Under the pieces are notes generated by a model, which was not told the origin of the DNA, did no database searches, and saw only the letters and a program-made list of their open reading frames with translations. Both the position numbers and the translations under genes were made by a program. A stretch of 34,632 bases of DNA from a virus, in IMG/VR virus record IMGVR_UViG_3300034073_002218, positions 1 through 34,632 of that record, one strand, 5' to 3'. Position 1 is the stretch's first letter, and the number at the start of each line of letters is the position of its first letter. Below are positions 28,285-34,632 of this stretch, piece by piece.

Positions 28285-28602
28285 TTATTTCTTAAAAAGA
28301 TCTTTGATACTAACTCCGTGTTTGTTTTCTTTGAATGACCAAATAGAGGGTTTCTTTTTTAGATAAAGATCTTGATTAGCATATAGTTCTTTTACACAAT
28401 TATCTGTCTTTACAATAACAACTTTATGTTTACCATCATCATCCAACTGATTTTTGAATGTAACCAAATGTCCATCTGACCAAGCCATTTGTTGTTTACA
28501 TACAATACAAGTTCTGCCAGACTTTTTCTTAGCAAAAATAGCTGCGTTTACATTCGTTGCGGTAATAACCATCAACCCAATAATTACATATAGTTTATTC
28601 AT
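28285..28602 (-). CDS. Small exported CxxC protein
   Basis: 105 aa. Sec signal peptide MNKLYVIIGLMVITATNVNA, probably cleaved before AIF, then SGRTCIVCKQQMAWSDGHLV with a CxxC pair that could bind metal or be redox-active. Function unknown; exported to the periplasm if the signal works. Own promoter at 28614. Confidence 0.72.
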   Translation of the reverse strand: MNKLYVIIGLMVITATNVNAAIFAKKKSGRTCIVCKQQMAWSDGHLVTFKNQLDDDGKHKVVIVKTDNCVKELYANQDLYLKKKPSIWSFKENKHGVSIKDLFKK

Positions 28603-28613
28603 ATAACTAAATT

Positions 28614-28642
28614 AGTATAACATACAATGTATTAATGGTCAA
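28614..28642 (-). promoter_or_regulatory. Promoter of the exported CxxC gene
   Basis: TTGACC (28642-28637), 17-bp spacer, extended -10 TGTTATACT (hexamer 28619-28614), 11 bases to the ATG. The -35 is in the final codons of the upstream gene (Val-Asp-His-stop). Confidence 0.72.
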
Positions 28643-29669
28643 CTCCTAAATAATAAAGTACACGTTGTAAAATATATTGATGGGTATCAAACCATTTTGT
28701 GTTTCCCATTTGATACTTTGGTATTTTACTCAAATCAATTTTATCCGCATATATGGCGAATGAGGATAAATAAGCATCTTCACAATTTGCATGTTGTTCA
28801 TAGTGATTTGGCATAGGTATCATCAACAATGGTTTCATTTGATATATAGCCTCCGCACTTGTTTCAAATCCACCACTACAAATTACTGCCTTACATACTT
28901 TCATCTTTTCTTGAAATAGTTTACCGTCTAAATTGTATAACTTTACATTTGGTAGTTCATCGTATTGTTTGGTTAGTTTTGTAAAACATTCAATTTTTAT
29001 ATCTGGATGTTTTTTAGCTTCACTAAACAATTGGGGTAACATATCTTCATTCATTAGATATACCAACACAAAGTCTTCTTGTTTATTAGATATGCCATAA
29101 CTTTCGGTTCGCAAGATAGGAGGACTTACTATCATTTCTTCATCATTAAATTCATAATAACTTAATGCTACAATCTTAGCTCTTATACTTGTGATCTTGT
29201 TTATTATATTTAAAAATAATTTTTGAACTGGATAACCATTTATTCGTGGATAGATAGATGAATCCATTGCGTATTGATGCCCAAAGCTTACATACTTTAT
29301 GTTTCTAAAGAATAACGAGGTTAGACCTACCAACGGTTCATAATAGTTAAATATAGCATCAGGCTTTTCTTTTCTGATGACATTACAGATTTTAATAAAT
29401 GACAAAATCAATCGGGGTAATTCCAATGTATTCTTTAGTAGAGTCTTCCAAATTATAACTCTACCTTCCTTGTCAAACACAAAATCAAAACTATCGTGTT
29501 GTATTATGTTAAATTCGTCAGTGAAATATTTTGGTAATTTATTTTTAAATGGTTTTCCTACTAAATTACAAATAACATTTATACCTTGTTTTTCTAAAAA
29601 TTGCTTAGTAGCAATAGCTTGTGTTTGATGTCCATTGCCACTTATACAAGTTCCAAATATGATTTTCAT
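28632..29669 (-). CDS. GT-B glycosyltransferase (MurG/MJ1255-like)
   Basis: 345 aa. FGTCISGNGHQTQA at the N-terminus and KAVICSGGFETSAEAIYQMK, then MPNHYEQHANCEDA, match GT-B transferases of the GT28/MJ1255 type that use nucleotide sugars, often on lipid acceptors. Four bases after an LpxH-like phosphatase, a pairing seen in bacteria, so both may change a lipid-linked glycan of the host envelope. Last codons encode the -35 of the next promoter. Confidence 0.85.
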   Translation of the reverse strand: MKIIFGTCISGNGHQTQAIATKQFLEKQGINVICNLVGKPFKNKLPKYFTDEFNIIQHDSFDFVFDKEGRVIIWKTLLKNTLELPRLILSFIKICNVIRKEKPDAIFNYYEPLVGLTSLFFRNIKYVSFGHQYAMDSSIYPRINGYPVQKLFLNIINKITSIRAKIVALSYYEFNDEEMIVSPPILRTESYGISNKQEDFVLVYLMNEDMLPQLFSEAKKHPDIKIECFTKLTKQYDELPNVKLYNLDGKLFQEKMKVCKAVICSGGFETSAEAIYQMKPLLMIPMPNHYEQHANCEDAYLSSFAIYADKIDLSKIPKYQMGNTKWFDTHQYILQRVLYYLGVDH

Positions 29670-29673
29670 AATT

Positions 29674-30381
29674 TCACTTTATTAATTTAATTTCACCGTC
29701 CAATGTTTCAATTATATATGATGTATTTTCCCCAACAATAAAGCTACCACAATTGTAATATTTAACACCTTCAATTGTAGTAATCTCAGGCTTGTGTATA
29801 TGACCACACAAAATACTATCATAACCACTATTCTTACAATAATTAACAACCGTTGTTTCATAATTGCTTATGTATTTAACGGCTTCTTTTGCTCTTTGTT
29901 TCAAGAAATTACTGAAACTAAACTTGAATATTCTAAATAGTTTATTTACTGACAAACTATAATCATATATTACTGCCCCAATATGTTGTATCCACTTGTT
30001 TTTAGTTACCAATCCATCAAATTGATCTCCGTGGATAATCAATATCTTTTCATTTTTTAATGTGGTATGATTGGTTTCTCTTACAATTTGAATATTATCA
30101 CCAAAGTACATATCAGTAAATGGTTCAATAAAATCATCGTGGTTACCCCACACATAATACACTTGCGTACCTTTTCTGCTCATACGCAATATCTTTTGTA
30201 ATATTGTATTATAATTGCTATTCCACTTGAATTTTCTACTCAATATCCAACCATCTATAAAGTCTCCCACTATATACAAATATTCACACTCTACTTCACT
30301 CAGTAACTTCAGTAATTTTTCGTGGTTGCAATAATCACTACCTATATGACAATCACTTACAAATAATGCTCTTACTTTCAT
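29674..30381 (-). CDS. LpxH-like metallophosphoesterase
   Basis: 235 aa, near the length of LpxH. Motifs: VSDCHIGSD, GDFIDGW, WGNHDD, IIHGDQFD and CGHIHKPE, plus a Lys/Arg-rich middle helix region (LFRIFKFSFSNFLKQRAKEA) as in membrane-binding LpxH-like enzymes that cleave UDP-diacylglucosamine. Substrate could differ. Paired with the GT-B transferase 4 bases downstream. The 54 bases upstream hold an imperfect hairpin (GTGAC, GTTAC arms) but no convincing promoter. Confidence 0.85.
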   Translation of the reverse strand: MKVRALFVSDCHIGSDYCNHEKLLKLLSEVECEYLYIVGDFIDGWILSRKFKWNSNYNTILQKILRMSRKGTQVYYVWGNHDDFIEPFTDMYFGDNIQIVRETNHTTLKNEKILIIHGDQFDGLVTKNKWIQHIGAVIYDYSLSVNKLFRIFKFSFSNFLKQRAKEAVKYISNYETTVVNYCKNSGYDSILCGHIHKPEITTIEGVKYYNCGSFIVGENTSYIIETLDGEIKLIK

Positions 30382-30435
30382 TATTTAATAAATATTGATA
30401 TATGTGTGACAGACTCGTTACGATTGTAACGTCAC

Positions 30436-30969
30436 TTAGACATAAACTTGAGCAATATCAACAATTGCTTTCAATTCATCTACAAAATCATCATAATTGT
30501 CATGCAGTGATACAAAGTAATCATCAGTAATGTCACAAACATTCTCACTAAGATCTTTAGCATTCTTCATTGCTAGTTTAATCTGTAGTTCCACATCAAA
30601 CTTACGAGAATACTCTGGTTCACAATATACTATAATATCTTGTTTGGTAGTAACATAAATGTTGCGTTCCAATGCTGCACCCAATTCAAACAATGTAATT
30701 GGACATAGTGTTTCTTGCGCAAAGTAAAACACTAGAATATTAGCTTCATGTAGATACTTGTGTTCCCACTTGATTTGTTCTTCACTGACCTTTGGATTAT
30801 TGATATCAAAGTCTTTACGACGGGGATTATAAATCGTTACATTATAATCCTTCAACTTTTCAACCAACTTGGATTGCCAATCTTTGCAATTGCTAATACC
30901 ACCACCCAAAAATAGTGTGGGAATACCTGACTTGCCTTTATGCTTATTAGGAGCTTCAATATATTTCAT
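30436..30969 (-). CDS. Nucleoside 2-deoxyribosyltransferase-like protein
   Basis: 177 aa. TLFLGGGISNCKDWQ, YNPRRKDFD, EEQIKWEHKYLHEANILVFY and ETLCPITLFELGAAL match the Nuc_deoxyri_tr2-type family, which cleaves or transfers N-glycosidic bonds in nucleosides and nucleotides. The LFELG Glu is the expected nucleophile position. Downstream of PRPP synthetase, so likely in nucleotide or NAD metabolism; exact substrate unknown. Three bases after the HAD-like gene. Confidence 0.8.
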   Translation of the reverse strand: MKYIEAPNKHKGKSGIPTLFLGGGISNCKDWQSKLVEKLKDYNVTIYNPRRKDFDINNPKVSEEQIKWEHKYLHEANILVFYFAQETLCPITLFELGAALERNIYVTTKQDIIVYCEPEYSRKFDVELQIKLAMKNAKDLSENVCDITDDYFVSLHDNYDDFVDELKAIVDIAQVYV

Positions 30970-30972
30970 AAA

Positions 30973-31395
30973 TTATTTGTTGTTAACATTAGTCAACGCT
31001 TCATAAATCTCACGCCAATCTTTGGCGCCATCAAATCCAGCCTTATCATCAAGTAGGAAATTAAAGTAAAACTTGTCTTGAAAATCACACAATGATGTAT
31101 TAGGACACTCTGAATTGCAATTGATAGCGTTAAAATTCAAATCAAAACGTTGAACCACATCTTGAATTGATGTCATATAACTGCTTGTCCAAAGAATAGT
31201 ATAATGATCTGGACTATTGTATAGATAATCAAGAGTTTCCTTGGCATATGGATAAATGACTGCTCCACTATTGAATCGGTTGTATGTACCACTAATGATG
31301 GTATCATGTAAGTCAATACACCAATACAACTTTTCCCATTTACGTTCAACCTTTTGACTTTGAACGTGTTGAATAATTTGAGTCCAAGTTTTCAT
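30973..31395 (-). CDS. HAD-superfamily phosphatase-like protein
   Basis: 140 aa. YWCIDLHDTIISG stands where HAD enzymes have DxDxT; ILWTSSY supplies the Ser/Thr motif and FLLDDKAGFD the late acidic pair. The second Asp of the first motif is His here (Asp-Leu-His-Asp-Thr), so the general acid may be altered. Probably acts on a phosphorylated nucleotide or sugar. Four-base overlap with PRPP synthetase. Confidence 0.75.
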   Translation of the reverse strand: MKTWTQIIQHVQSQKVERKWEKLYWCIDLHDTIISGTYNRFNSGAVIYPYAKETLDYLYNSPDHYTILWTSSYMTSIQDVVQRFDLNFNAINCNSECPNTSLCDFQDKFYFNFLLDDKAGFDGAKDWREIYEALTNVNNK

Positions 31396-32351
31396 ACAAA
31401 TAGTTCACTTACACTTTCATTCTGGTTGATACTACGAATAGCCTTAGCAAACAACATACTTACATCCAATTCTGTAACATTAGCTGGTTTGAATCCAATA
31501 TTACCCCACGTATTTGTTGTATTACTATGAATAAATTCATCAATACTATTATTCTCCGCCAACCGTTTGATGCCAGTCTCAGTCAAACAACCATGCGTAA
31601 CAGCACAAGTTACCTTTACAGCACCTTGTTTCTTACATTCATTGGCCGCTTGAACCATAGTACCAAGACTTTCTGTAAGATCATCAATAATAACTACGTG
31701 TTTATCTTTTACATTACCTACAACATTTTGTAATTCAACCTTGGTATCACTTAGACGTTTCTTACTAATAAATCCAAAATCACTTCTTAGTAGATCCGCA
31801 TACTTTTCAACCCTCTTTACAGCACCAACGTCAGGTGCCATCAATACAACACTATCCCTATAAGCCAATGAATGATACTTGGTACTAATATAATCACTCA
31901 ATACTGGTTCAAATGTAAGATGATCAAATGGTAGATTAGTAAAACCACCCACTTGTGGACTATGTAGATCCATAGTTACCACCCTATCAATACCAGCAGT
32001 AGCAATCAAATCCATTACTAACCTAGCTGTAATGGGAACACGGCTCTTATCCTTACGATCTTGACGGGCATAACCAAAGTATGGAATTACCGCAGTAATT
32101 CGTTCTGCACTAGCACGCCTAGCCGCATCAGCCATAACAAGCAACTCCATTAGGTTTTCATTGGCTGGATTGGTAATGCCTTGAATTAAAAATACATCAC
32201 TACCACGAATGTTTTCCTTGAATTGACAATAGGTTTCACCACTTGGAAATTTGTGGTGGTAGATCTTTCCTAGTGGTTCATTTAGATTTTGTGAAATCCG
32301 TTGAGCCAATGGTAGATTGCTTGTACCTGCAAATAGTTTAATAGTTTTCAT
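31392..32351 (-). CDS. prs: Ribose-phosphate pyrophosphokinase (PRPP synthetase)
   Basis: 319 aa, full length. Makes PRPP from ribose 5-phosphate and ATP. FPSGETYCQFKENIRGSDVF, IPYFGYARQDRKDKSRVPIT, VTMDLHSPQVGGF and the PRPP loop VIIDDLTESLGTMVQAA are clear. In this phage it would feed nicotinamide phosphoribosyltransferase at 32772. Overlaps Pth2 and the HAD-like gene by 4 bases each. Confidence 0.95.
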   Translation of the reverse strand: MKTIKLFAGTSNLPLAQRISQNLNEPLGKIYHHKFPSGETYCQFKENIRGSDVFLIQGITNPANENLMELLVMADAARRASAERITAVIPYFGYARQDRKDKSRVPITARLVMDLIATAGIDRVVTMDLHSPQVGGFTNLPFDHLTFEPVLSDYISTKYHSLAYRDSVVLMAPDVGAVKRVEKYADLLRSDFGFISKKRLSDTKVELQNVVGNVKDKHVVIIDDLTESLGTMVQAANECKKQGAVKVTCAVTHGCLTETGIKRLAENNSIDEFIHSNTTNTWGNIGFKPANVTELDVSMLFAKAIRSINQNESVSELFV

Positions 32352-32722
32352 AGAAGTTTTAGATGTTTAGTGATGGGGTCAATTACAGAACTATAATCTG
32401 GTCCGATAGCTAGACAAGTTAAAGTAGGTTTATCAAAACCGCCGGTTTCTTCAATGTATTTGACTGATAGACCCTTTGCCACAGCATTATATCCAATGTC
32501 AAGCAGTTCCTTTTCATCGTTTACACCCACACAAACCTTGAAGAAAGTGCCATATACCCATTCTTTTTCAACTTTACTCAGAAGAAGTGATTCTCCATTA
32601 TATCCACGGACTAGATGGGTAAGAAATGCAATGCTTGCGTGAGCACCTTGAGTAACCATTTTACCCTTACTCATATTGAGGTCTTTGCGCATTACAATAA
32701 CTTGTTTAACTTTGTCAGTCAT
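32348..32722 (-). CDS. Peptidyl-tRNA hydrolase, Pth2 type
   Basis: 124 aa. KQVIVMRKDLNMSKGKMVTQGAHAS is the Pth2 signature, with CVGVNDEKELLDIGYNAVAK, KYIEETG and CLAIGPDYSSVID following. Pth2 is typical of archaea and eukaryotes but occurs in phages and some bacteria; it releases peptides from peptidyl-tRNA. Its ATG comes 5 bases after a hairpin, without a TTGAC promoter. First gene of the unit down to 30436. Confidence 0.9.
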   Translation of the reverse strand: MTDKVKQVIVMRKDLNMSKGKMVTQGAHASIAFLTHLVRGYNGESLLLSKVEKEWVYGTFFKVCVGVNDEKELLDIGYNAVAKGLSVKYIEETGGFDKPTLTCLAIGPDYSSVIDPITKHLKLL

Positions 32723-32753
32723 AAAAAGAAGCGGTTTTAATTAGGATCACCGC
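32723..32753 (-). terminator. Possible terminator after the NAMPT gene
   Basis: 5-bp stem GCGGT/ACCGC (arms 32749-32753 and 32731-32735) followed on the minus strand by TTCTTTTT, which abuts the Pth2 ATG. The loop has the -10-like TAATTA, so a start inside it is possible. Confidence 0.5.
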
Positions 32754-32771
32754 AAACCTTTGTTTTTTCAA

Positions 32772-34166
32772 TTACAGAGCTGCATTCTTACGAACGGTAG
32801 CAAAGTCAACTTCATTGACCAATACGCCATTATAAAAAACAACCTTCAAATAATCCTCACCAGGATCATTCTCACCAACAGTCTCAAATTCACCATCAAC
32901 CTTGATCAACTTGAGCTTGCCCTTCTTGGATGCCTTGGAAACATCCTTGGGATTCTTCTGAATGTCATACCACTGACCATCACGATACTGAGCACTACAC
33001 TTGAAAGCACAACGCTGAGTATCACGGTTAACCTTCTGCAACAATCCACCACCCATACCAAAACAAGCAATGTTTTCAGTTGCAAATCCAGCCTTGGTAA
33101 CAGCATACAGAATCTTCTTGATACCATCAATATCAATTCCGTCACCCCAAAGAACACGAACCGATGGATCGATAACCTTGTAACCCTTGCTGTTGATAGT
33201 TCCGCCGATATTCGCCCACAAATTCTCCACGATCCAAACCATTTCACCTTCAGGAGTAGGATGGGTAGGAGTAATAGAGTCAGGACGAACCACAAATACA
33301 CCATCACGAGCAAGAATACGATCCTTAAACTTAGTACCAACAATGTTGCTAACGAAATTATAAATATCATAGCTGTCAGCAACAACCGACAAAATACCCG
33401 TAGGATATTCATTCAACAAATTTTCAACAACCTGTTCTTCACCATTCTTACCAAGAGCAGTCATAACAGAGTGCTCAGTAGCAGCAACAGAAAACGCCAA
33501 ACCATTAAGATCGGCATTATAATAGTTCACGGCTACTTCCATAGCCACTACCGTATCAGTCCCCAAGAAGTTAATCAAATGAGCAGCCCCCCCGATACCC
33601 GCAGATTCCCAAGAGCTAGCTCCACGGAATCCAAAGTCATGAAGTCCAAAGTTAAGCAATCCACCATCAGAGGTAAGAGTAAAATACTCATTCAAAGTAA
33701 CCTTAACTTCACGGGACAGTGAAGCCACCGTAATAGGATACCAAACCTGAGACAAAATAGTCTCCAAGAAGTTAGTAAGCCAGAAACAGTTATTGTCAGT
33801 GTTTTCAATAGTCATCAACACATTGTTGATAGGAACAACAGTTCCTTCCTCAACTGCCTTGATAACAACAGGCAGCTTACCGCCGTGAGAATTGAGAATA
33901 TATTCCCAACCTTCACGGTTGAAATACTTCTCACTACCAAAGTGTGCCTTACACAACTTAGCTGCATTTTCAATCTTTTCACGGGTAACAACTACACCCT
34001 CAAGATGATTCTTAATAATATACTGAAGTCCAAAGAATGGAGTTTCAGCAAACTTAGCACCCTTACGACATTCAAAGTAACTATAAACCTTTTCAGTGCC
34101 AGCGGGATACTGATTCCAGTGATTCAACTTATAGGAATCCGTAGTCAAACAAATGTTCTTATTCAT
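32772..34166 (-). CDS. nadV: Nicotinamide phosphoribosyltransferase
   Basis: 464 aa, full length. Makes NMN from nicotinamide and PRPP. TDSYKLNHWNQYPAGTEKVYSYFE, FGLQYIIKNHL, LHDFGFRGASSWESAGIGG, VVADSYDIYNF, VRPDSITPTHP, VLWGDGIDID and GMGGGLLQKVNRDTQ match the NAMPT family. With PRPP synthetase and the Nudix protein it forms an NAD+ salvage set known from several phages. Unlike most genes here it has a leader of about 45 bases. It uses many C-ending codons. Confidence 0.96.
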   Translation of the reverse strand: MNKNICLTTDSYKLNHWNQYPAGTEKVYSYFECRKGAKFAETPFFGLQYIIKNHLEGVVVTREKIENAAKLCKAHFGSEKYFNREGWEYILNSHGGKLPVVIKAVEEGTVVPINNVLMTIENTDNNCFWLTNFLETILSQVWYPITVASLSREVKVTLNEYFTLTSDGGLLNFGLHDFGFRGASSWESAGIGGAAHLINFLGTDTVVAMEVAVNYYNADLNGLAFSVAATEHSVMTALGKNGEEQVVENLLNEYPTGILSVVADSYDIYNFVSNIVGTKFKDRILARDGVFVVRPDSITPTHPTPEGEMVWIVENLWANIGGTINSKGYKVIDPSVRVLWGDGIDIDGIKKILYAVTKAGFATENIACFGMGGGLLQKVNRDTQRCAFKCSAQYRDGQWYDIQKNPKDVSKASKKGKLKLIKVDGEFETVGENDPGEDYLKVVFYNGVLVNEVDFATVRKNAAL

Positions 34167-34218
34167 AATTTTATCTTTCTGTATTGATTTTTATCTGTAC
34201 CTTAATCTTTACTCTTTT

Positions 34219-34247
34219 ATAATAACCCAGACTTCACTCAAAGTCAA
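34219..34247 (-). promoter_or_regulatory. Promoter of nadV, with leader
   Basis: TTGACT (34247-34242), 17-bp spacer, -10 TATTAT (34224-34219), then 52 bases to the ATG. The upstream gene's TGA stop is inside the -35. The leader is A-rich with only a weak AGAAAG ribosome site. Confidence 0.72.
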
Positions 34248-34632
34248 GGCATATTTCCGTCAATCTCAGGCTGAATAAATGTATCTTTCAGCTTGATATT
34301 GTTAACAAACTTTTCATTAAACATATCAATCAAAACGTGATGGCCATCAACAATATCAGCTTTATTCAGATTATTGATAGAAACCCACTTCACTTCGGCA
34401 ACATCATCTGCACCCTCTGGTTTGCCAAACACATACTTTGCAACAAACAATGCAGTCTTGATCTTGTCAATTTCTCCACGATAACGCCAATCATTAATTA
34501 ATGTGGAACCCAGATACGTGATGTTACCCACTTCAACCCCAGATTCCTCCAGCACTTCACGTTTAGCGTCTTCTTCAAGTGAAATAGAATTGGGATCGCT
34601 GAATCCGCCAATCAACCGCCACTTCTTTTCCT
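34244..34632 (-). CDS. Nudix hydrolase domain, 5' end cut by window
   Basis: The frame runs to the right edge without a start; the visible part is about 128 aa. KKWRLIGGFSDPNSISLEED, then AKREVLEESGVEVG, is a Nudix box with intact REVLEESG; the first Glu of GX5E is not in its usual place. The C-terminus continues to IDGNMP. Next to nadV it may be the C-terminal half of a NadM/NatV-type NMN adenylyltransferase-Nudix fusion; the part outside the window would decide. Confidence 0.85.
   Translation of the reverse strand, partial: EKKWRLIGGFSDPNSISLEEDAKREVLEESGVEVGNITYLGSTLINDWRYRGEIDKIKTALFVAKYVFGKPEGADDVAEVKWVSINNLNKADIVDGHHVLIDMFNEKFVNNIKLKDTFIQPEIDGNMP

Noticed and set aside
30382-30435. Terminator or operator in the gap before the LpxH-like gene
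   Set aside because: The nested inverted repeat (GTGAC, GTTAC) has no T-tract and no clear promoter, so no function is assigned.
32760-33722. Long plus-strand open frame of 320 codons opposite nadV
   Set aside because: It is the antisense shadow of a full-length NAMPT gene; its composition is Ser/Thr/Ile-rich with no recognisable domain and no promoter or ribosome site.
1-34632. tRNA genes or CRISPR arrays
   Set aside because: No cloverleaf-like segment with a TTCGA arm and acceptor pairing and no regularly spaced repeats were noticed by eye; a covariance-model search would be needed to exclude tRNAs fully.

Overview
The window looks like part of a large, AT-rich, tailed double-stranded DNA phage genome; no structural gene is present to prove it. 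Evidence for phage: about 60 mostly short genes packed with 4-base start/stop overlaps, nearly all on the minus strand; four free-standing homing endonucleases; ligases, thymidylate synthase, DHFR and dCMP deaminase in the usual phage nucleotide set; and many small ORFs of unknown function. A Gram-negative host is suggested by an LpxH-like phosphatase, a lipoprotein-like SPFH protein, a type IV pilin-like protein and several exported proteins. Exact host and phage group cannot be read from the sequence.

Layout. 1-4800: end of a GIY-YIG endonuclease, an ATP-dependent DNA ligase with a WGR-like domain, a DUF262-like protein, a possible nuclease, a deaminase and, on the plus strand, a Mom-like DNA-modification protein. 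4800-8800: a possible nuclease, a pol-beta-type nucleotidyltransferase, an RNA ligase of the DRB0094/Rnl5 type and an inserted GIY-YIG gene. 8800-14700: an operon ending in an SPFH lipoprotein; a kinase/phosphoesterase pair resembling a split Pnkp; small terminator-bounded genes including a secreted EF-hand protein; a T4 Rnl1-like RNA ligase. 14700-22900: many tiny genes, dCMP deaminase, an HNH endonuclease, a PPP-like phosphatase and a cyclic-phosphate-processing receiver-like protein. 22900-28300: a GIY-YIG endonuclease, then thyA, folA, an APS-kinase-like gene, two GT-A glycosyltransferases, a pilin-like gene, a YhbQ-like GIY-YIG protein and an exported fibre-like protein. 28300-34632: an exported CxxC protein, a GT-B glycosyltransferase with an LpxH-like phosphatase, then a nucleotide/NAD block (deoxyribosyltransferase-like, HAD-like, PRPP synthetase, Pth2, nicotinamide phosphoribosyltransferase, Nudix).

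Functional themes. (1) dTMP and folate synthesis. (2) NAD+ salvage: PRPP synthetase feeds nicotinamide phosphoribosyltransferase, and the Nudix protein at the right edge may be the C-terminus of an NMN adenylyltransferase-Nudix fusion. (3) RNA repair: 5'-kinase, calcineurin-type phosphoesterases, two RNA ligases, a nucleotidyltransferase and a cREC-like protein. (4) DNA modification and surface-glycan or envelope alteration.

The most striking non-coding signal is the promoter design. Nineteen sites have a TTGAC-like -35, a 16-17 bp spacer and a TAnnnT -10, and 16 of these carry the extended TGn. In 17 of them the -10 ends only 5-11 bases before an ATG, which predicts leaderless or nearly leaderless mRNAs. 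Many of these promoters sit directly behind an intrinsic terminator, and in seven cases the -35 lies in the last codons or stop codon of the upstream gene. At 5613-5666 a 17-bp inverted repeat holds the -10 in one arm, the start codon in the loop and a T-tract behind the other arm, so it could stop incoming transcripts while letting newly started ones pass. All functional statements are inferred from sequence reading; no searches were run.
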